Positions 1 to 9,772 are shown, counted from the first letter of the stretch. The stretch: DNA of 64,000 nt from Effrenium voratum (GCA_963377175.1 CAUJNA010003816.1:1028501-1092500), one strand, 5' to 3'. The notes: a model not told the origin generated them from the sequence alone. A program made the numbers and translations.

Positions 1-35
1 CGCCAGCGCCCATCCAGCAGCGCACCCCCCGCCTC
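1..35 (-). CDS. Edge-truncated exon, unknown protein
   Basis: On the minus strand an A-rich stretch ends in CAG at 36-38 and is followed by an open frame (EAGGALLDGRW) that runs off the window edge. Nearly every codon ends in G or C, as in the other exon calls here. Function unknown. The fragment is very short, so chance is a real alternative. Confidence 0.3.
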
Positions 36-120
36 CTGCTTTTTTGCGGTCGGTTGGATGTTTCTCATTTGCGCGGGGGTCAAAACCAAAGGTGGGGTCA
101 GAAGGAGACTCTAGGTATGT

Positions 121-142
121 ATGTATATATATATATATATAC
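121..142. repeat. (TA)n microsatellite
   Basis: An uninterrupted TA run. The T/G-rich DNA around it (about 260-450) produces overlapping open frames on both strands that look like composition artefacts, not genes. Confidence 0.9.
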
Positions 143-559
143 AAGTGCACAAAACAAAGCCACACATACATATAGCCATGAGTCAAAACCAATGGGATCC
201 CATTTGGGGGTAGGTGAATTCACCACTCACTTTAGAACCTATTTTAGTGGGGATTGGGATGTTCACTGGGGGTATGGGCTTTTGACCCATGGCCAAATGA
301 GTTGGTTGTCTTCAGGTTCCTTTGTTCCTTTCTGGGATGGCTTTTGGCTTACTTTGGGCTTGCTTTCTGGGCTTGTTACTGCTGTTGTTTTTTTTGGGCT
401 TCCTTTCTGGGTTTGTTTTTGGATTCTTGTTGGTTTCCTTTTGGTGTCCTCGATTCGAATGGGGGTGCGGGGAAGGGGGGGGGGCGGAGTACTTCTCTTC
501 AACATTTTGCGAAGATTCTCCGTGTGCACTAGAAATTACCTTGGCAGCTGTTAAGTGGC

Positions 560-1300
560 CTAGGGCTGAGCGAAGCCCCCCTACTCGGGTTGGGCCCAAT
601 GTACCGGGAACCAATTCCAACAATGAGAAAACCGCAAGGTTCACAATGAATTTTAGGCAAACACCTCAAGAAAGACATGGATCCTGAAAAAAGGAGGACC
701 TGCATCATGGTAAGCTTGTCCCCCCCGAATTGGTGAGCTCGCTATGGGATAGTCAAAATGGTGATATATTTCCCATCCTTGGCTTGTTTCTTTTGTGCAG
801 CCATGCCCGCGCCAAACCTGAGTAGGACCAAACCATGACATGCCAATAACAGTGAACTTACAAGTGCACCAGCTTCGCTTTTGACCTGCGCCACAACCTG
901 CTAAGTAGGTTGGACGTCCAATTCAGGGTTGGTGGGGTCCGGTAATACCGACGTGTATGCGTGTTTGTCTCTGTTGGGGGAGATTGAGTGTTGGGGTTGG
1001 CTTGTTTCGGCGGGCAGGCTGGGACGTGGAGCGCTTCGGGGGTTCAAAAAAACAAAATGGCGGTCATTGGCTCAGATGAGCTCCTGCTGTTCACTGGCTC
1101 CCTGGCTCTCCCGCCCGGGTGCCTACGTCTGCGCGCTTTTGGCTTCACAAAAGCAATTTCTGCCAACTTAAAGTGAGCTTCCTTGGGGCGCTGGGGGAAA
1201 TGGGTGTGTCCATCTTGGAGGGTTTCTGGATGGTTTCAAGGGGAAGCCCAAAGGAAACCGAGGAAAACCACAAGTTCTGGGCGTCCCCGAAGCCAATCAA
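560..1300. other. No clear gene
   Basis: Mixed-composition DNA. A weak open stretch at about 1,050-1,140 is open on both strands and could be a small exon, but no pair of splice sites decides the strand. A short plus-strand open stretch ends at about 1,366 with GTAGGT downstream, also undecided. Confidence 0.4.
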
Positions 1301-1404
1301 ACATGCACCCACCACAACCGACTCGCTGGCGCCTGCAAGGCCTCACCGCCATGCTGCAGCACCGTGGGTAGGTGCGACCTGGTTCAAGAGCAATTGCCAG
1401 CCAT

Positions 1405-1534
1405 GTTGACCCCGAATTATTCTATACCCCTGTTTATTCACATGGGGGTGTCCCTGGTTTTAGTGGGGATTTATCACTGTTGGAGGGGAACACCCCCACA
1501 CTAATAAGCAGGGGTTTATTAATCCGGGGTTAAC
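1405..1534. mobile_element. MITE family 2, copy a
   Basis: A 130-bp element with inverted ends: GTTGACCCCGAATTAT on the left and the complement of AATCCGGGGTTAAC on the right. Related copies lie at 38,634, 49,165 and 57,113. All share TTGACCCC-type ends and an interior with CCCCTGTTTAT and GGGTGT(C/T)CCC motifs. AT flanks both ends here. No coding capacity, so mobilisation would depend on an enzyme in trans. Confidence 0.65.
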
Positions 1535-1856
1535 ATTACCCCCCCCAACAACCGCTTTTCCCATGTCAAACATCCCACGGACGGTTCAAAAAGCAGTGGT
1601 TGGTGGGGTGCTGGTTGGCGCGTCTTTCCTTTAGGGGACAAAACAAACTAAGGTGTTCCTTGTGGTTTCCCTTGAAAAACGCAAACACAAAAAAACGTAC
1701 CTGCAAAGAAAGACGAGCCACCCATCCATGTGTAGCAAATGCCCCCATTGGGAAAACCGGTACAGTTGTGCTGGTATGTTCTAACCTCGGAAATGGACCA
1801 AAGGGCTGCACTTGGCGTCTGAGCAAACCACCAGGAAACACACAGCAGAGCAGAAC

Positions 1857-1968
1857 CTAGGAATCTGCTGAACCCTAAACTTTCTCCTTCCATCTGAGCC
1901 CGATGCGACGTGGCACTCCCTATCTCCTCCTCCTCCGCGAAGATGGCCGAGATCTCCCCGCGGGAGAC
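1857..1968 (-). CDS. Internal exon, acidic segment, unknown protein
   Basis: The minus-strand acceptor TTTCAG (1,969-1,974) opens a 112-bp frame of 37 codons plus one base, ending at the donor GTTCTG (1,856). The frame begins VSRGEISAIFAEEEEIGSAT and has a run of four glutamates. Its codons are typical of the other exons (GAG, GCC, ATC, TCG). The frame is much more protein-like than the plus-strand alternative. No family recognised. Partner exons not identified; the next minus-strand exon upstream could be the one at 4,184-4,296. Confidence 0.5.
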
Positions 1969-2197
1969 CTGAAATTTTCGCGGGCCGGCCGAACAAGGGC
2001 GCCTTTCCTCGTGGGGAAATGGATTTCATGGGGTCAAACAAAAACGCACACAAACTTTGAGGTGCATCTGGTTTGATAGGGAGCGCCCCTCAAACAAAAC
2101 AACAACTGATTTGGCAGGGGAACCCCCAAATCCAAAAAAAAACATGACAGGACCAGCACCCCGGAAGTGGTTGGGGGTGGGAAGCAACCCACTAACC

Positions 2198-2314
2198 TCC
2201 ATGTGCTTTTGCCGTCCACTGGAAAAAATAAGAAAATTCACCAGTAGTGAAATCGATTTCCTTCAATGCAAAGAGCGGAAGATTGAAAAACATCTTCGCT
2301 TCAGCAAATGGAAG
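2198..2314. mobile_element. MITE family 3, copy a, abutting an exon
   Basis: A ~115-bp element of the family whose ends read CATTTGCTTAAG / CTTAAGCAAATG in the best copy (10,870). It shares the interior TAGTGAAATCGATT...CC signature with the 6,281 copy. The left end is degenerate. The right end, CAGCAAATGGAAG, stops exactly where the next open exon frame starts and would supply its AG acceptor. Confidence 0.55.
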
Positions 2315-2395
2315 TATGCAAGGTTCCTGTATGCGTGGGGCAACTGCCAACAGCTAGTGGAAGACATAGAAAGGACAAAGGACTGGGACAGCCAG
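2315..2395 (+). CDS. Exon starting at the end of a MITE, unknown protein
   Basis: Immediately after AAATGGAAG of the MITE, 27 codons read YARFLYAWGNCQQLVEDIER and on through TKDWDSQ. The composition is clearly protein-like, and the minus strand here gives an unnatural frame. The 3' limit is uncertain: the frame stays open to 2,431, with a possible GC donor near 2,402. The charged, aromatic helix-like segment matches no family I recognise. The plus strand here contrasts with the minus-strand exon at 1.9 kb, so separate genes are implied. Confidence 0.5.
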
Positions 2396-2561
2396 AGCTT
2401 AGGCCAAAGGCTGTCCTTTTTGTTGCCTTGAGAAACTTTGTTCAAGCTGTCCACTCTCATGATTGCTGGAAAGAAGGTGCAGGGTGTGCTTTCTTCAGGG
2501 GACACCAGAAATGCTGGTTGTCCTTTGGCGTCCATTGACAACCACTGGACACATGCCTGAG

Positions 2562-2580
2562 AAAAAAAAAAAAAAAAAAA
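2562..2580. repeat. Poly(A) run of 19
   Basis: A pure A tract at 2,562-2,580. It is followed by a short direct duplication of CACAGACCCAGAGG (about 2,620-2,655). DNA from 2,620 to 2,730 is G/C-rich and open on both strands, so it may hold an exon, but the strand could not be decided. Confidence 0.7.
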
Positions 2581-3391
2581 CATCAATCAGACACCAATCG
2601 GAAACCACAAGGGAAGCCACAGACCCAGAGGCGAGCCACAGACCCAGAGGCCAGCGCCATGTCGCGGCCCGCGCGCCACAGCTCGCAGCCTGGGACGTTC
2701 AACCCCAGCCGCCCTCCACCGCCCCAGGAAAGGTGGCTCTACGGAAAGAAGTGCCAGAAAGTTACGTGTTTTGGAGTTGGACTCGATGAAAATCCAACTA
2801 AGAAGTGGTCATCCCTGAACTCGCATTCTGCAGCTCGGCTTGCCTCGTATACTTCGCTGGACAAATTTCAGGACTCACCAAACCAAAGCACCAAGCCGAG
2901 CATTTCCAAAGGCCCTCGTGGAAATTCATGTGAAAATGCGGACGCAGCTGGTATCAATCAAAAAGAGGGCTCTGCGCTGCAGGTCTGGGAGTATGGGTCT
3001 GGGGCTCACAATGGGCACAAAACTCAACATAGGTGCTAGGCGAGTTGCCCCAAATTTGGTGAACCCAACCTGCGACGCGAGAGAAACGGGTGCCGTTTCT
3101 CTTAGATGGATACTTGGACATCAACCACCTTGACTATCTTACATAGAGTGTCACACTTGGATGGGGATCCCGCTTCCTGAGAGGATTGGGTCCAACATGT
3201 CTGGATTACTTGTTTACCACTCAGTCCCCGCAAAGGTGTTCAGGTACAGAATCCCTCCCGTCCACTAACATGCAACCCACCAAACGGACCAGTTTGAAGC
3301 AACATTGTCTTCCAGCGAGCAGGAGGGTACGAATGCAAGGGTACATGCGACAAGAAGGGCAAGAGCGCCACTTGATTTGCTCGAATGATCT

Positions 3392-3595
3392 TTGAATAAA
3401 AAGGCTGCATGTGGGTGGATAAGATATGTGGAATTACGGCCGGCACTTTGTGGTTTGCCCGGAGGCATGCAAAACCCCCTCATGCCTGCCATCCCACCCG
3501 CACCTCCGAACGAACTTTTGGCTGCGGCTTTCGCAATCTCTGCGTCTGTTCTGTGGCTGGTCTGGGCTCCCCTCAAGCGCAAATTCCGTGGCTGA
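3392..3595 (+). CDS. Candidate terminal exon with one hydrophobic helix (strand uncertain)
   Basis: The plus frame contains a proline-rich stretch (MPAIPPAPP), one hydrophobic segment (ELLAAAFAISASVLWLVWAP) and a basic tail KRKFRG, then a stop. That layout resembles the C-terminus of a small single-pass membrane protein. However, the minus strand is also open with a natural-looking alanine/lysine-rich frame. Neither has decisive splice sites. Treat as an unresolved gene-like segment. Confidence 0.3.
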   Translation: MNKKAACGWIRYVELRPALCGLPGGMQNPLMPAIPPAPPNELLAAAFAISASVLWLVWAPLKRKFRG

Positions 3596-3678
3596 CTGAT
3601 GAGCAGCGGTCTTCAAGCACCCCGCCACACTGTAGGCGGAGACCTGAAACCCCAGCAAAAAACTGAGCCTACACCTTG

Positions 3679-3872
3679 AAACCCTAAACCTAAGCCCTAA
3701 ACCGAAGTATGAGGGCAAACTACCTTGACCTTGAAAACCGGAAACCTAAACCCTAAACTGAGGGAGTTGGGGACAAGTGAAACCCATGGACCTAAAACCC
3801 TAAACTGAGGGTTTTGAGGGCGAGTTTTGAAAACCCTAAACCTGAACCCTGTTAAAACCCTGAAGCCGAAAC
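3679..3872 (+). repeat. Degenerate interstitial telomere-like repeats (CCCTAAA)n
   Basis: About a dozen AAACCCTAAAC / AACCCTAA-like motifs lie in 190 bp, interspersed with partial complements such as ACTGAGGG and TTTTGAGGG. TTTAGGG-type telomere repeats are known in dinoflagellates and plants, so this looks like a decayed interstitial telomere block. It is far too degenerate to be a functional chromosome end. Confidence 0.65.
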
Positions 3873-4183
3873 CGAAGCCGGAAAGCGGAGCAGAGTGGTT
3901 CTGGGCGAACCATACATGATGTGGGTATAATTGTTGTCGGTCGTTCGGTCAATTCATCCCCTACCGGATTGGGCAAGACAACCTGTACCAAAGTGTCATA
4001 ACACCAGCCTGGCAAATTTCTCGCAGTGTGGGCTTGAATTCCGGTCTTTTGGAACTTTGGTACTTTGGGAAAATCAACAAATCATGGGCCATTAAACGCC
4101 CCGCTGCTGTTTTGCTTTGTCCGCAAGCTTGTCCTGTGGGAACCAACCAACCACCAACCAACCAACGCGGCCGACATCTCTAC

Positions 4184-4296
4184 TTTTCTTCTCGCGTCCA
4201 GGCTGCCGAGCGCCCAGAGCAGGCGCTCCTCCGTGCTGCGGGGCGCGTAGCGCTTCCGTTTCTGCGCCTTCAGTCGGGCACTGAGGAGTTGGATGA
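4184..4296 (-). CDS. Internal exon, basic helix, unknown protein
   Basis: Minus strand: the acceptor TTTCCCAG (AG at 4,297-4,298) opens 2 nt plus 37 codons, ending in phase 0 at the donor GTAGAG (4,183). The frame reads IQLLSARLKAQKRKRYAPRS, then TEERLLWALGSLDARRK. Third codon positions are almost all G/C. The lysine/arginine-rich helix would suit a nucleic-acid or nuclear protein, but that is only a guess. The plus strand is also open from a pyrimidine-rich TCCAG. I favour minus on codon use. Confidence 0.5.
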
Positions 4297-4337
4297 CTGG
4301 GAAACTCACTGAGCGGATTGGCCCCGAAAGGCCAAAT

Positions 4338-4431
4338 GGTGGGTGAAAAAATTGTACCCAAACTGGAACCCTGGTACATGGAAACATGGACTAAAATCTG
4401 CGGTCCCCTGGTTTGATTTTGACCCATACCC
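4338..4431. mobile_element. MITE family 5, copy a
   Basis: A 94-bp element related to 48,616-48,713. They share ACTGGAACC(C)TGGTA(C/A), TGGAAACATGGA and TTTGA(C/G)CCA(T/C)ACCC. The ends are inverted (GGTGGGTGAAAAAAT against the complement of GATTTTGACCCATACC). It lies in what would be the intron upstream of the 4,184-4,296 exon: on the minus strand its right end gives a GTATGG donor. Confidence 0.55.
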
Positions 4432-4740
4432 AAATTCGTTTTATCGCTGAACTCAACGTTCCAAAAACCATGTCAAGGAAGGCGGCCAAGAAATTGCAGG
4501 GATCTTGTCATTGGACCCGTAACCTGCGCACACATAGTCCCTACCTTTTAGGGTATACCCCCTATGTATCCCTTCCTTGTGGTCTATTGCAATAGCTTCC
4601 CATAACAGCGGGTGTTTTAAAATATTCCCTACCTTAAGAGGGGGGAGGTGGGGCGGGAGGTCCATCATTGTATGTTTTCCCAAAACAAAGGGGAACATGT
4701 GTTGTATTAAATGGAGATCTGGCAAACCAGGGATCCGCAG

Positions 4741-4878
4741 AACCGGTGTGGACCGTTCAATGGCTTCACGGCTCCCAAGAACTCCTGCAAGAATATTGGT
4801 TCTTTGCGAGTTCGGACGGCTTGGATGCCCCTTTTTCCGGGGACCAGTTCGCTGTTGGTAGCCTTTCAGGGGAACCTG
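4741..4878 (+). CDS. Internal exon, unknown protein
   Basis: Acceptor CCGCAG ends at 4,740. The frame is 2 nt + 45 codons + 1 nt to the donor GTTGAA at 4,879. It reads PVWTVQWLHGSQELLQEYWF, then FASSDGLDAPFSGDQFAVGS and LSGEP. Aromatic and acidic residues are distributed as in a folded domain. The other two plus frames and one minus frame are also open here, which lowers certainty, but only this frame fits both splice sites. No family recognised. Confidence 0.5.
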
Positions 4879-5272
4879 GTTGAATTCGAAGGCCGTCCTT
4901 CAAGAAACACTTGCCTGTCAGTGGTGGGCCCACCGTGGTTTCAATTTCGCGAGCCACGAAGCTTCAGGGACCAAACCATGTCGCCAACACAAAGAAAGGC
5001 AGCAAATCGTGGTATCAGTTAAGAGACCCCCACATGCATCATGACCGGCAGGAATCAAGAGAATCAATCACAAATCAACTGCTGACCCCGAACACTACTA
5101 AGATAACTGCCACAGGGCTCTACCATATGTTTTTGCGATCAACATTCAACATCTTCAGCATTTGGTGGAGGGAATGCCAACACCTTGCTGGATTTGTTTG
5201 GCAGCGCAAAGCTCGCACCAAAAGGAAAAGCTCCCGCTTCAAGGCGCGCTATGCTTGCTTCGTTGAAACCAC

Positions 5273-5349
5273 CCTCCCAACATTCCCTCAAGCCAGGCAT
5301 TGCCGCCTTGGAAACTTCCGCCTTCGGCGCAGCGAAGCTCCAGCGCCAC
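5273..5349 (-). CDS. Internal exon, glycine-rich, unknown protein
   Basis: Minus strand: acceptor TTCGCGCAG at 5,350-5,358, then VALELRCAEGGSFQGGNAWL followed by EGMLG, to a possible GTGGTT donor at 5,272. Codons end in G/C as in the firm exons. The plus frame 5,185-5,376 and another minus frame are also open over this stretch, so frame and strand are supported mainly by codon bias and the acceptor. Confidence 0.4.
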
Positions 5350-5639
5350 CTGCGCGAAGCTCGGCCGGAGGTTTGAAGCTTTGGGGCTGCCGTTTTGCTT
5401 TAGAGACACTCATTTTGGCATAAGCGACCGCTTCGAATCAAAAAAAAGGAAACTGAACGTCCGGAATTGTCAAGCAAGGGATGCCCACCAACCTGGCAAC
5501 CAAAAAGATCAAAGAAGCTCAACGCTCGACCGAGCCGGCCCCAGCCTGCACATGCCCAGCACCAGACATACCTATCCAGCTGGAAAAAAAAGGGCGCCTT
5601 TTTCCGGACGGATTCAGAATTGAAGGGCCCCTAAAAAGC

Positions 5640-5960
5640 TGGTCTTGGCCTCAGATTGAACCAGAATTTTGGTCCGGGGGCTTTCGCGTGTTGCCCCAAT
5701 GCCCGGGCTTTCGCACTGCCTCGATCCATAAACTTTCAATCCAATCCGGGCCCATTGGCTCACTCGAAGGACAGCAAGCAAGGGGCTTTCACAGCTGGGA
5801 TGCTCAAAGCAAAGCAAACCTTCCGGCCCCTGTTCGCCCAACGGAAGCCATTGGTAAGACGGATGCCGATGCCATGTTCAACAGAAGTGCAAGGGCATTT
5901 CGGCACCCTCAAGTCCAATTACAGTTGCAACTAGTGACGATGGTAGAGAACAGACTGGAT
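5640..5960. other. Gene-like segment, strand unresolved
   Basis: A strong plus-strand donor, GTAAGA, sits at 5,854 behind an open frame (QGAFTAGMLKAKQTFRPLFA). A minus-strand frame (NGFRWANRGRKVCFALSI) is equally natural. Probably one exon; the strand is not decided. Confidence 0.35.
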
Positions 5961-6280
5961 TCATTTCATTTTCGGCTGACCATTAGCCCCAAGTGTTTTG
6001 TGCAAGCCCATGCCTGTTCAAAATGGTTTGGCCAATCCTTTGCCACAAGAAATCCCTCCATCCCGATTGAGAAACAAAGTTGGGGGCCAATCATTTCGAA
6101 ACCCAAGCGATTATGATTATAAGAATCGCCTTTCTTGGCCAATGTTCAACCAGGACTTAACTTTACAACCCTTGGTATGGTAGCAAAAAACTGTGTTCAT
6201 TGCAGCCCCACTCTAAAAATAATGAACAACACCCAACAAAAGCCTTAAACCAAACATGCCAACCGTGAAATTAAATAGGC

Positions 6281-6393
6281 CTCCATTTGCTGTTTCGTCC
6301 CCTGGAAAAAATGAACCACTATTTGCAATAGTGAAATCGATTCCCTTTCAAAGCAGGGGAAACATAAACCAAACGACTTGCTGCAAATGGAAG
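6281..6393. mobile_element. MITE family 3, copy b, abutting an exon-like frame
   Basis: Left end CTCCATTTGC; right end TGCAAATGGAAG; the interior has CCCCTGGAAAAAATGAAC and TAGTGAAATCGATTCCCTTT as in other copies. As at 2,314 and 60,319 the right end is an AG followed directly by an open frame. Confidence 0.65.
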
Positions 6394-6505
6394 TCAAGGG
6401 CCACGGCCCCTGGCCCGTTGAAAGCCTAGGTGCGAGGGCTGCACTTCTCAGCGCCATGACCCCGCCGCTTGCGGCGCCACGCGCCGCAAGCCATGCGAGT
6501 GCTGG
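6394..6505 (+). CDS. Exon-like frame after a MITE (strand uncertain)
   Basis: From the MITE end (AAATGGAAG) the plus strand is open for 2 nt + 36 codons + 2 nt to the donor GTGATG at 6,506: KGHGPWPVESLGARAALLSA and on. On the minus strand ALAWLAARGAASGGVMALRS is equally good and has a CACCCAG acceptor. Alanine-rich either way. One of the two is probably a real exon. Confidence 0.35.
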
Positions 6506-6509
6506 GTGA

Positions 6510-7550
6510 TGTTGTGGCGTCGAGAACAAGCGGGTTGCATCGCGAAAACTGAACTTTGTGAACTGTTGCTGCCGCAGCATATATGGTGAAAGCACAGAAT
6601 CTGGCTGCCTTGGGATGCATTGAATGGCTGCATTGGGGGGCTGCATTGTAGCCTTGAATGCATGTTTTCCGTTTCCAAAGGTGTGTCATGCAAGAAACGG
6701 GCCGTCCATGAGAAGGCACGTGAAAAGCATTAGGCAATCCATGTATCTGGCCTTGGGTCAGGTGCTTCAATGCGTTCAATTGCATCAGAAAAGAATCGCT
6801 TGAACGTCTGCATTGCTTTTGCGCGACATGTGAGTGTGTCCAAATAGCGGCCCCCCCACCCCACCCACCCCCCCCCCAAACAAATAAAAGACGGTTGTCA
6901 ATGATTTACCTTGAGCCAAACTTTAAAAGGTATTTCAGGGTACCTGCAGAAAAACAAAAGAACCTTTAAGGTTTCTCCAATGCGCGTATCGGGTTAGCAA
7001 GGCACTGCCGATCCATCTGTTCCAGACAAGCGCCACATGTCGAACCCGGTAGCGCCCGTGGCTCAACCGGTCCTCCAACAAGCAGGTTCACGCAGGATGG
7101 GCTCCGAGGCAGCAAAAGCAGCTTGCGTATACTAAAACCTAACAAAGTTATACAAACATCTCACTTCTGCAGTCAACTCTTTGTTGTACGACTAAAGTGG
7201 TCTTCCCCCCAAAAAAAGAGAAAAAAGCAAAGATTCAGGTCCGAGCAGAAACTCAGGGGAGGGCAAACATGTGTGTATTGACTCGGGCGTTTGCCATTGC
7301 ACTACTGCTGGTTCAGAAAGGAGTCCCTTATCCCTGTTAGGATGGGAAAGGCGAGGAGTGGGTTGGCATTGCCTTGCCCCAATTCTGGGTACATATGTGT
7401 TGGCGAAATGCAATTTTTATGTGGGAAAGTAAAAGGGATGACTCGACAAAAAAACAAAAAACGATATCTGCTTTCAACCAATTGTAGCCTACTATGAAAT
7501 ACAAATTCGCTGCCATTGCTCCGCACACGCTCTGCCCATTGCCCCACCGC
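6510..7550. other. Intergenic or intronic, nothing recognised
   Basis: Includes a C-rich run at about 6,848-6,880 and several A/T-rich stretches. Open frames here have no codon bias or splice context. Confidence 0.4.
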
Positions 7551-7650
7551 CCCAAAACACGGCCTGCGTCATGCCATGAGCGAACCGGTCGAGCTTGTCA
7601 CGTCTCTGTCGCTCATAGGCCCCGCTCTGCGTAGCGTCTCGCCCTTGTAA

Positions 7651-7833
7651 ATGCGAGGTTGTCCAGCTAAGCTCATGAGTAAACCACTCATGTTGGCCAT
7701 CTCGTCATTCATTGAAGCTTGTTACACTCAGGGCAAACCACCCTTTGAGGAATCATTGCCCCTCGCAGCCTGTTCCCGCTGTTCCCCGTCTCATCTGATT
7801 TCTGAGCTGTTGGCCGCAATGTCCCCCCCTTGA
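7651..7833 (+). CDS. Small ORF, 60 codons, hypothetical
   Basis: ATG at 7,651 to TGA at 7,833. Begins MRGCPAKLMSKPLMLAISSF and contains four further cysteines. It has a natural composition but mixed third positions. It lies just upstream of a GTGAGC donor-like site at 7,865. Could be part of an exon or chance. Confidence 0.25.
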   Translation: MRGCPAKLMSKPLMLAISSFIEACYTQGKPPFEESLPLAACSRCSPSHLISELLAAMSPP

Positions 7834-7884
7834 GGCACAGGGGCAACGGCCCGCGGCAAGTGACGTGAGCAAAGTACTCTAACT

Positions 7885-7985
7885 TACCAAGAAACCCGGA
7901 AACAAATAAAGACTATTTCCAGTGGTGATAGATTCCTTTTAAAACCAACAAGGGAACATAACAAGTATTCTTAAGCAAATGGAAG
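7885..7985. mobile_element. MITE family 3, copy c, with GTGAGC on both sides
   Basis: Interior AGTGGTGATAGATTCC and right end TTCTTAAGCAAATGGAAG match the family; the left end is degenerate. GTGAGC occurs just left (7,865) and again just right (7,991) of the element. This is what a target duplication carrying a ready-made GT donor would look like. The frame after the right end (CGELRKTLQQITPKAL) is open and protein-like. Confidence 0.5.
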
Positions 7986-8188
7986 CATGTGGTGAGCTCC
8001 GAAAAACCCTTCAACAAATTACCCCCAAAGCGCTAGGCTCTCCTGGACCTTGTCTCCCGCTTTGGTTGGTGGGCAACCCTTTGCAGGCAAACCCCCTAAT
8101 TTTTTGCAGGCCAACCTTCAGCGAGCCCCAAAATCAAATGACCCATAAACCATGCGCTCGAAAACAGCAAACATCATCTTGCTGGTGC

Positions 8189-8275
8189 TCCGTAGGGAAT
8201 GGTCCATAGTGTAATGAACCCAGGGGCCCCCTTAAAGGAAACCACAAGAAAAGGTTTATAGGGGACATTCCCGCT
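8189..8275. repeat. Dispersed repeat shared with 42,617-42,697
   Basis: Both copies contain CTTGCTGGTGCTC(C/A)GTAGG followed by GAATG, then CCACAAGA(A/G)A and GGTTTATAGGGG at matching distance. The left end resembles the terminal repeat of the element at 43,204-43,329. Probably a related small transposon family. Confidence 0.5.
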
Positions 8276-8623
8276 GGTTTTGACTGGCCCCGGCTGGCAT
8301 GTTCAAGCAACTTAGTTCAGCCGAAAGCCTAGGACCTAGGCTTCCAAGATCTGAGACAGCTGCAACAACTGGAGTAAGGGATCTTCAAGTAAACAAGAAA
8401 CACCTTTCTGTCATGAGCTGGTTTTACCCTCCAATCAGTGGCAAACAGCAAGCCAGCAACCGGATATGATAAACTCCGAGTGGAACAAATCGCGCAAAAG
8501 CGCAGTGGTAAGCCCGACCCCAAATGGATTTCCATGTGAAGGCGGTGATCTTTTTGGTACTTAAAGGTATCCCCCCCTGAAGGAGCGAAGAAAGCCACTT
8601 GTGGCCTTCCAGGGACCCCCTAC

Positions 8624-8710
8624 GTGACTGGGCCCATCTCGCCGCTCCTTTTCGCTGGCGCTCAGATCTTTAAGCAGCACGCCGCTTGGCACGGCGCTGC
8701 CGGCGCCTGC
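8624..8710 (-). CDS. Internal exon (29 codons), unknown protein
   Basis: Minus strand: acceptor CTCGAG (AG at 8,711-8,712), 29 codons in phase 0, donor GTAGGG at 8,623. The frame reads AGAGSAVPSGVLLKDLSASE, then KERRDGPSH, with G/C-ending codons throughout the first part. Plus-strand frames are not natural. No family recognised. An adjacent trinucleotide repeat lies at 8,783. Confidence 0.5.
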
Positions 8711-8782
8711 CTCGAGATATTTCGAATGCGACAGATTGAAAGTTGCGAGTGCCAAGAGAGTCCACAACGACGACAAAAACAA

Positions 8783-8885
8783 CGGCTACTGCTACTGCTG
8801 CTACTACTACTCCCACCACCGCTACTGCTCCTGCTACTTCTCTTACTGCTGCTAGGCTTACTAGTGCTACTAATCTACTACTGGC
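8783..8885. repeat. CTACTG/CTGCTA trinucleotide-type repeat
   Basis: An imperfect run of CTA, CTG, CTC and CCA triplets. It creates a long leucine run on the plus strand and a serine run on the minus strand. These are repeat translations, not evidence of a gene. Confidence 0.85.
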
Positions 8886-8889
8886 TGGC

Positions 8890-9500
8890 TGAATTGGCTC
8901 GCAGGCGTGAATGCCTATTGTATGGCAGAATTGGGCCTAATTTGTAGTCCCCTGATTGGTAAATCCCTGGTGAACTACTGCGAGGTGCCCCCTTCTAGAA
9001 TTGTTCTTCAAAAAACTTGTAGAAACCCAGTGAATAAAGCTAATCACCCCCCCAAACAGAACATTTAAATGCTCTCAAATAAAGTTAAGCTATTTTGCCA
9101 ATATATCGGTTTGGCCATGCACAACCCCAATTTTTGGACTCAGTCCAGACAAAAAAGAAAAAAATATCGGCCCAGGGAACTCCCCCATGAGCTCATTTGC
9201 ACTAAATAAACATACCCCAAACAAAGCTAAGGGTGTTGCCTCCAAACTTTGGTGCTACTGCCAGCTTCCCTTTCTCATGACAACCGGATATCAATACCGG
9301 ATTTCTGCTTGTCAAGCATGTTGAAAACAAACATACAAAGACAACCGAATACGGGTACCACCCACAAAGTCAATTGCGCTAAATAAACCATACCAAGTTT
9401 CCAGATTTGGGTTACTTCTTGGAAATACAAAAGCAATTCAAAAATGTATCCCCCTGTTTAAAGTAGTCTTATTATTACAACGCATAGTCCCGGTCAGGTT
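8890..9500. other. A/T-richer DNA, no gene seen
   Basis: Contains two AATAAA(C/G)-type stretches with similar phrases (GCACTAAATAAAC, GCGCTAAATAAACC at about 9,200 and 9,377). No supported coding frame. Confidence 0.4.
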
Positions 9501-9501
9501 T

Positions 9502-9748
9502 CAGGAAGTCTGGCAATTCTACTTTTGAAATGGTTTTGCATTGCAGTCAGTCAAATTCCAGGACGCTTGGCAGTACTCTTCAAAAGGTTCAATTTTACCT
9601 TTGAATTGATTTTTGTAGCGGGATGCATTTCCAAGATGTGACCTAGATTTAGATAAACAGCTCAAAAGTAGTACTGCCCCTTTTAAAGTAGTATTGCAAA
9701 ACGTCCTGGCACCTGCCCGTAGTACGACACAATTTGCTAGACTTCCTG
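9502..9748. mobile_element. 247-bp terminal-inverted-repeat element
   Basis: Left CAGGAAGTCTGGCAA and right complement of TTGCTAGACTTCCTG (15 bp, one mismatch). The interior has inner partial repeats (AGTAGTACTGCC / GGCAGTACTCTT). Non-coding. It ends just before the plus-strand frame of the gene at 9.77-10.19 kb. Confidence 0.6.
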
Positions 9749-9772
9749 GCTCCAAGTTTCTACTATGATAAT

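Noticed and set aside
54..687. Hydrophobic frames that look like membrane proteins (166 and 121 codons)
   Set aside because: The region is T/G-rich with TGGGCTT-type near-repeats and a TA run. Complementary frames are Lys/Pro-rich. No splice sites or biased codons.
3668..3880. Possible true telomere or chromosome end
   Set aside because: Motifs are heavily degenerate and the sequence continues normally on both sides.
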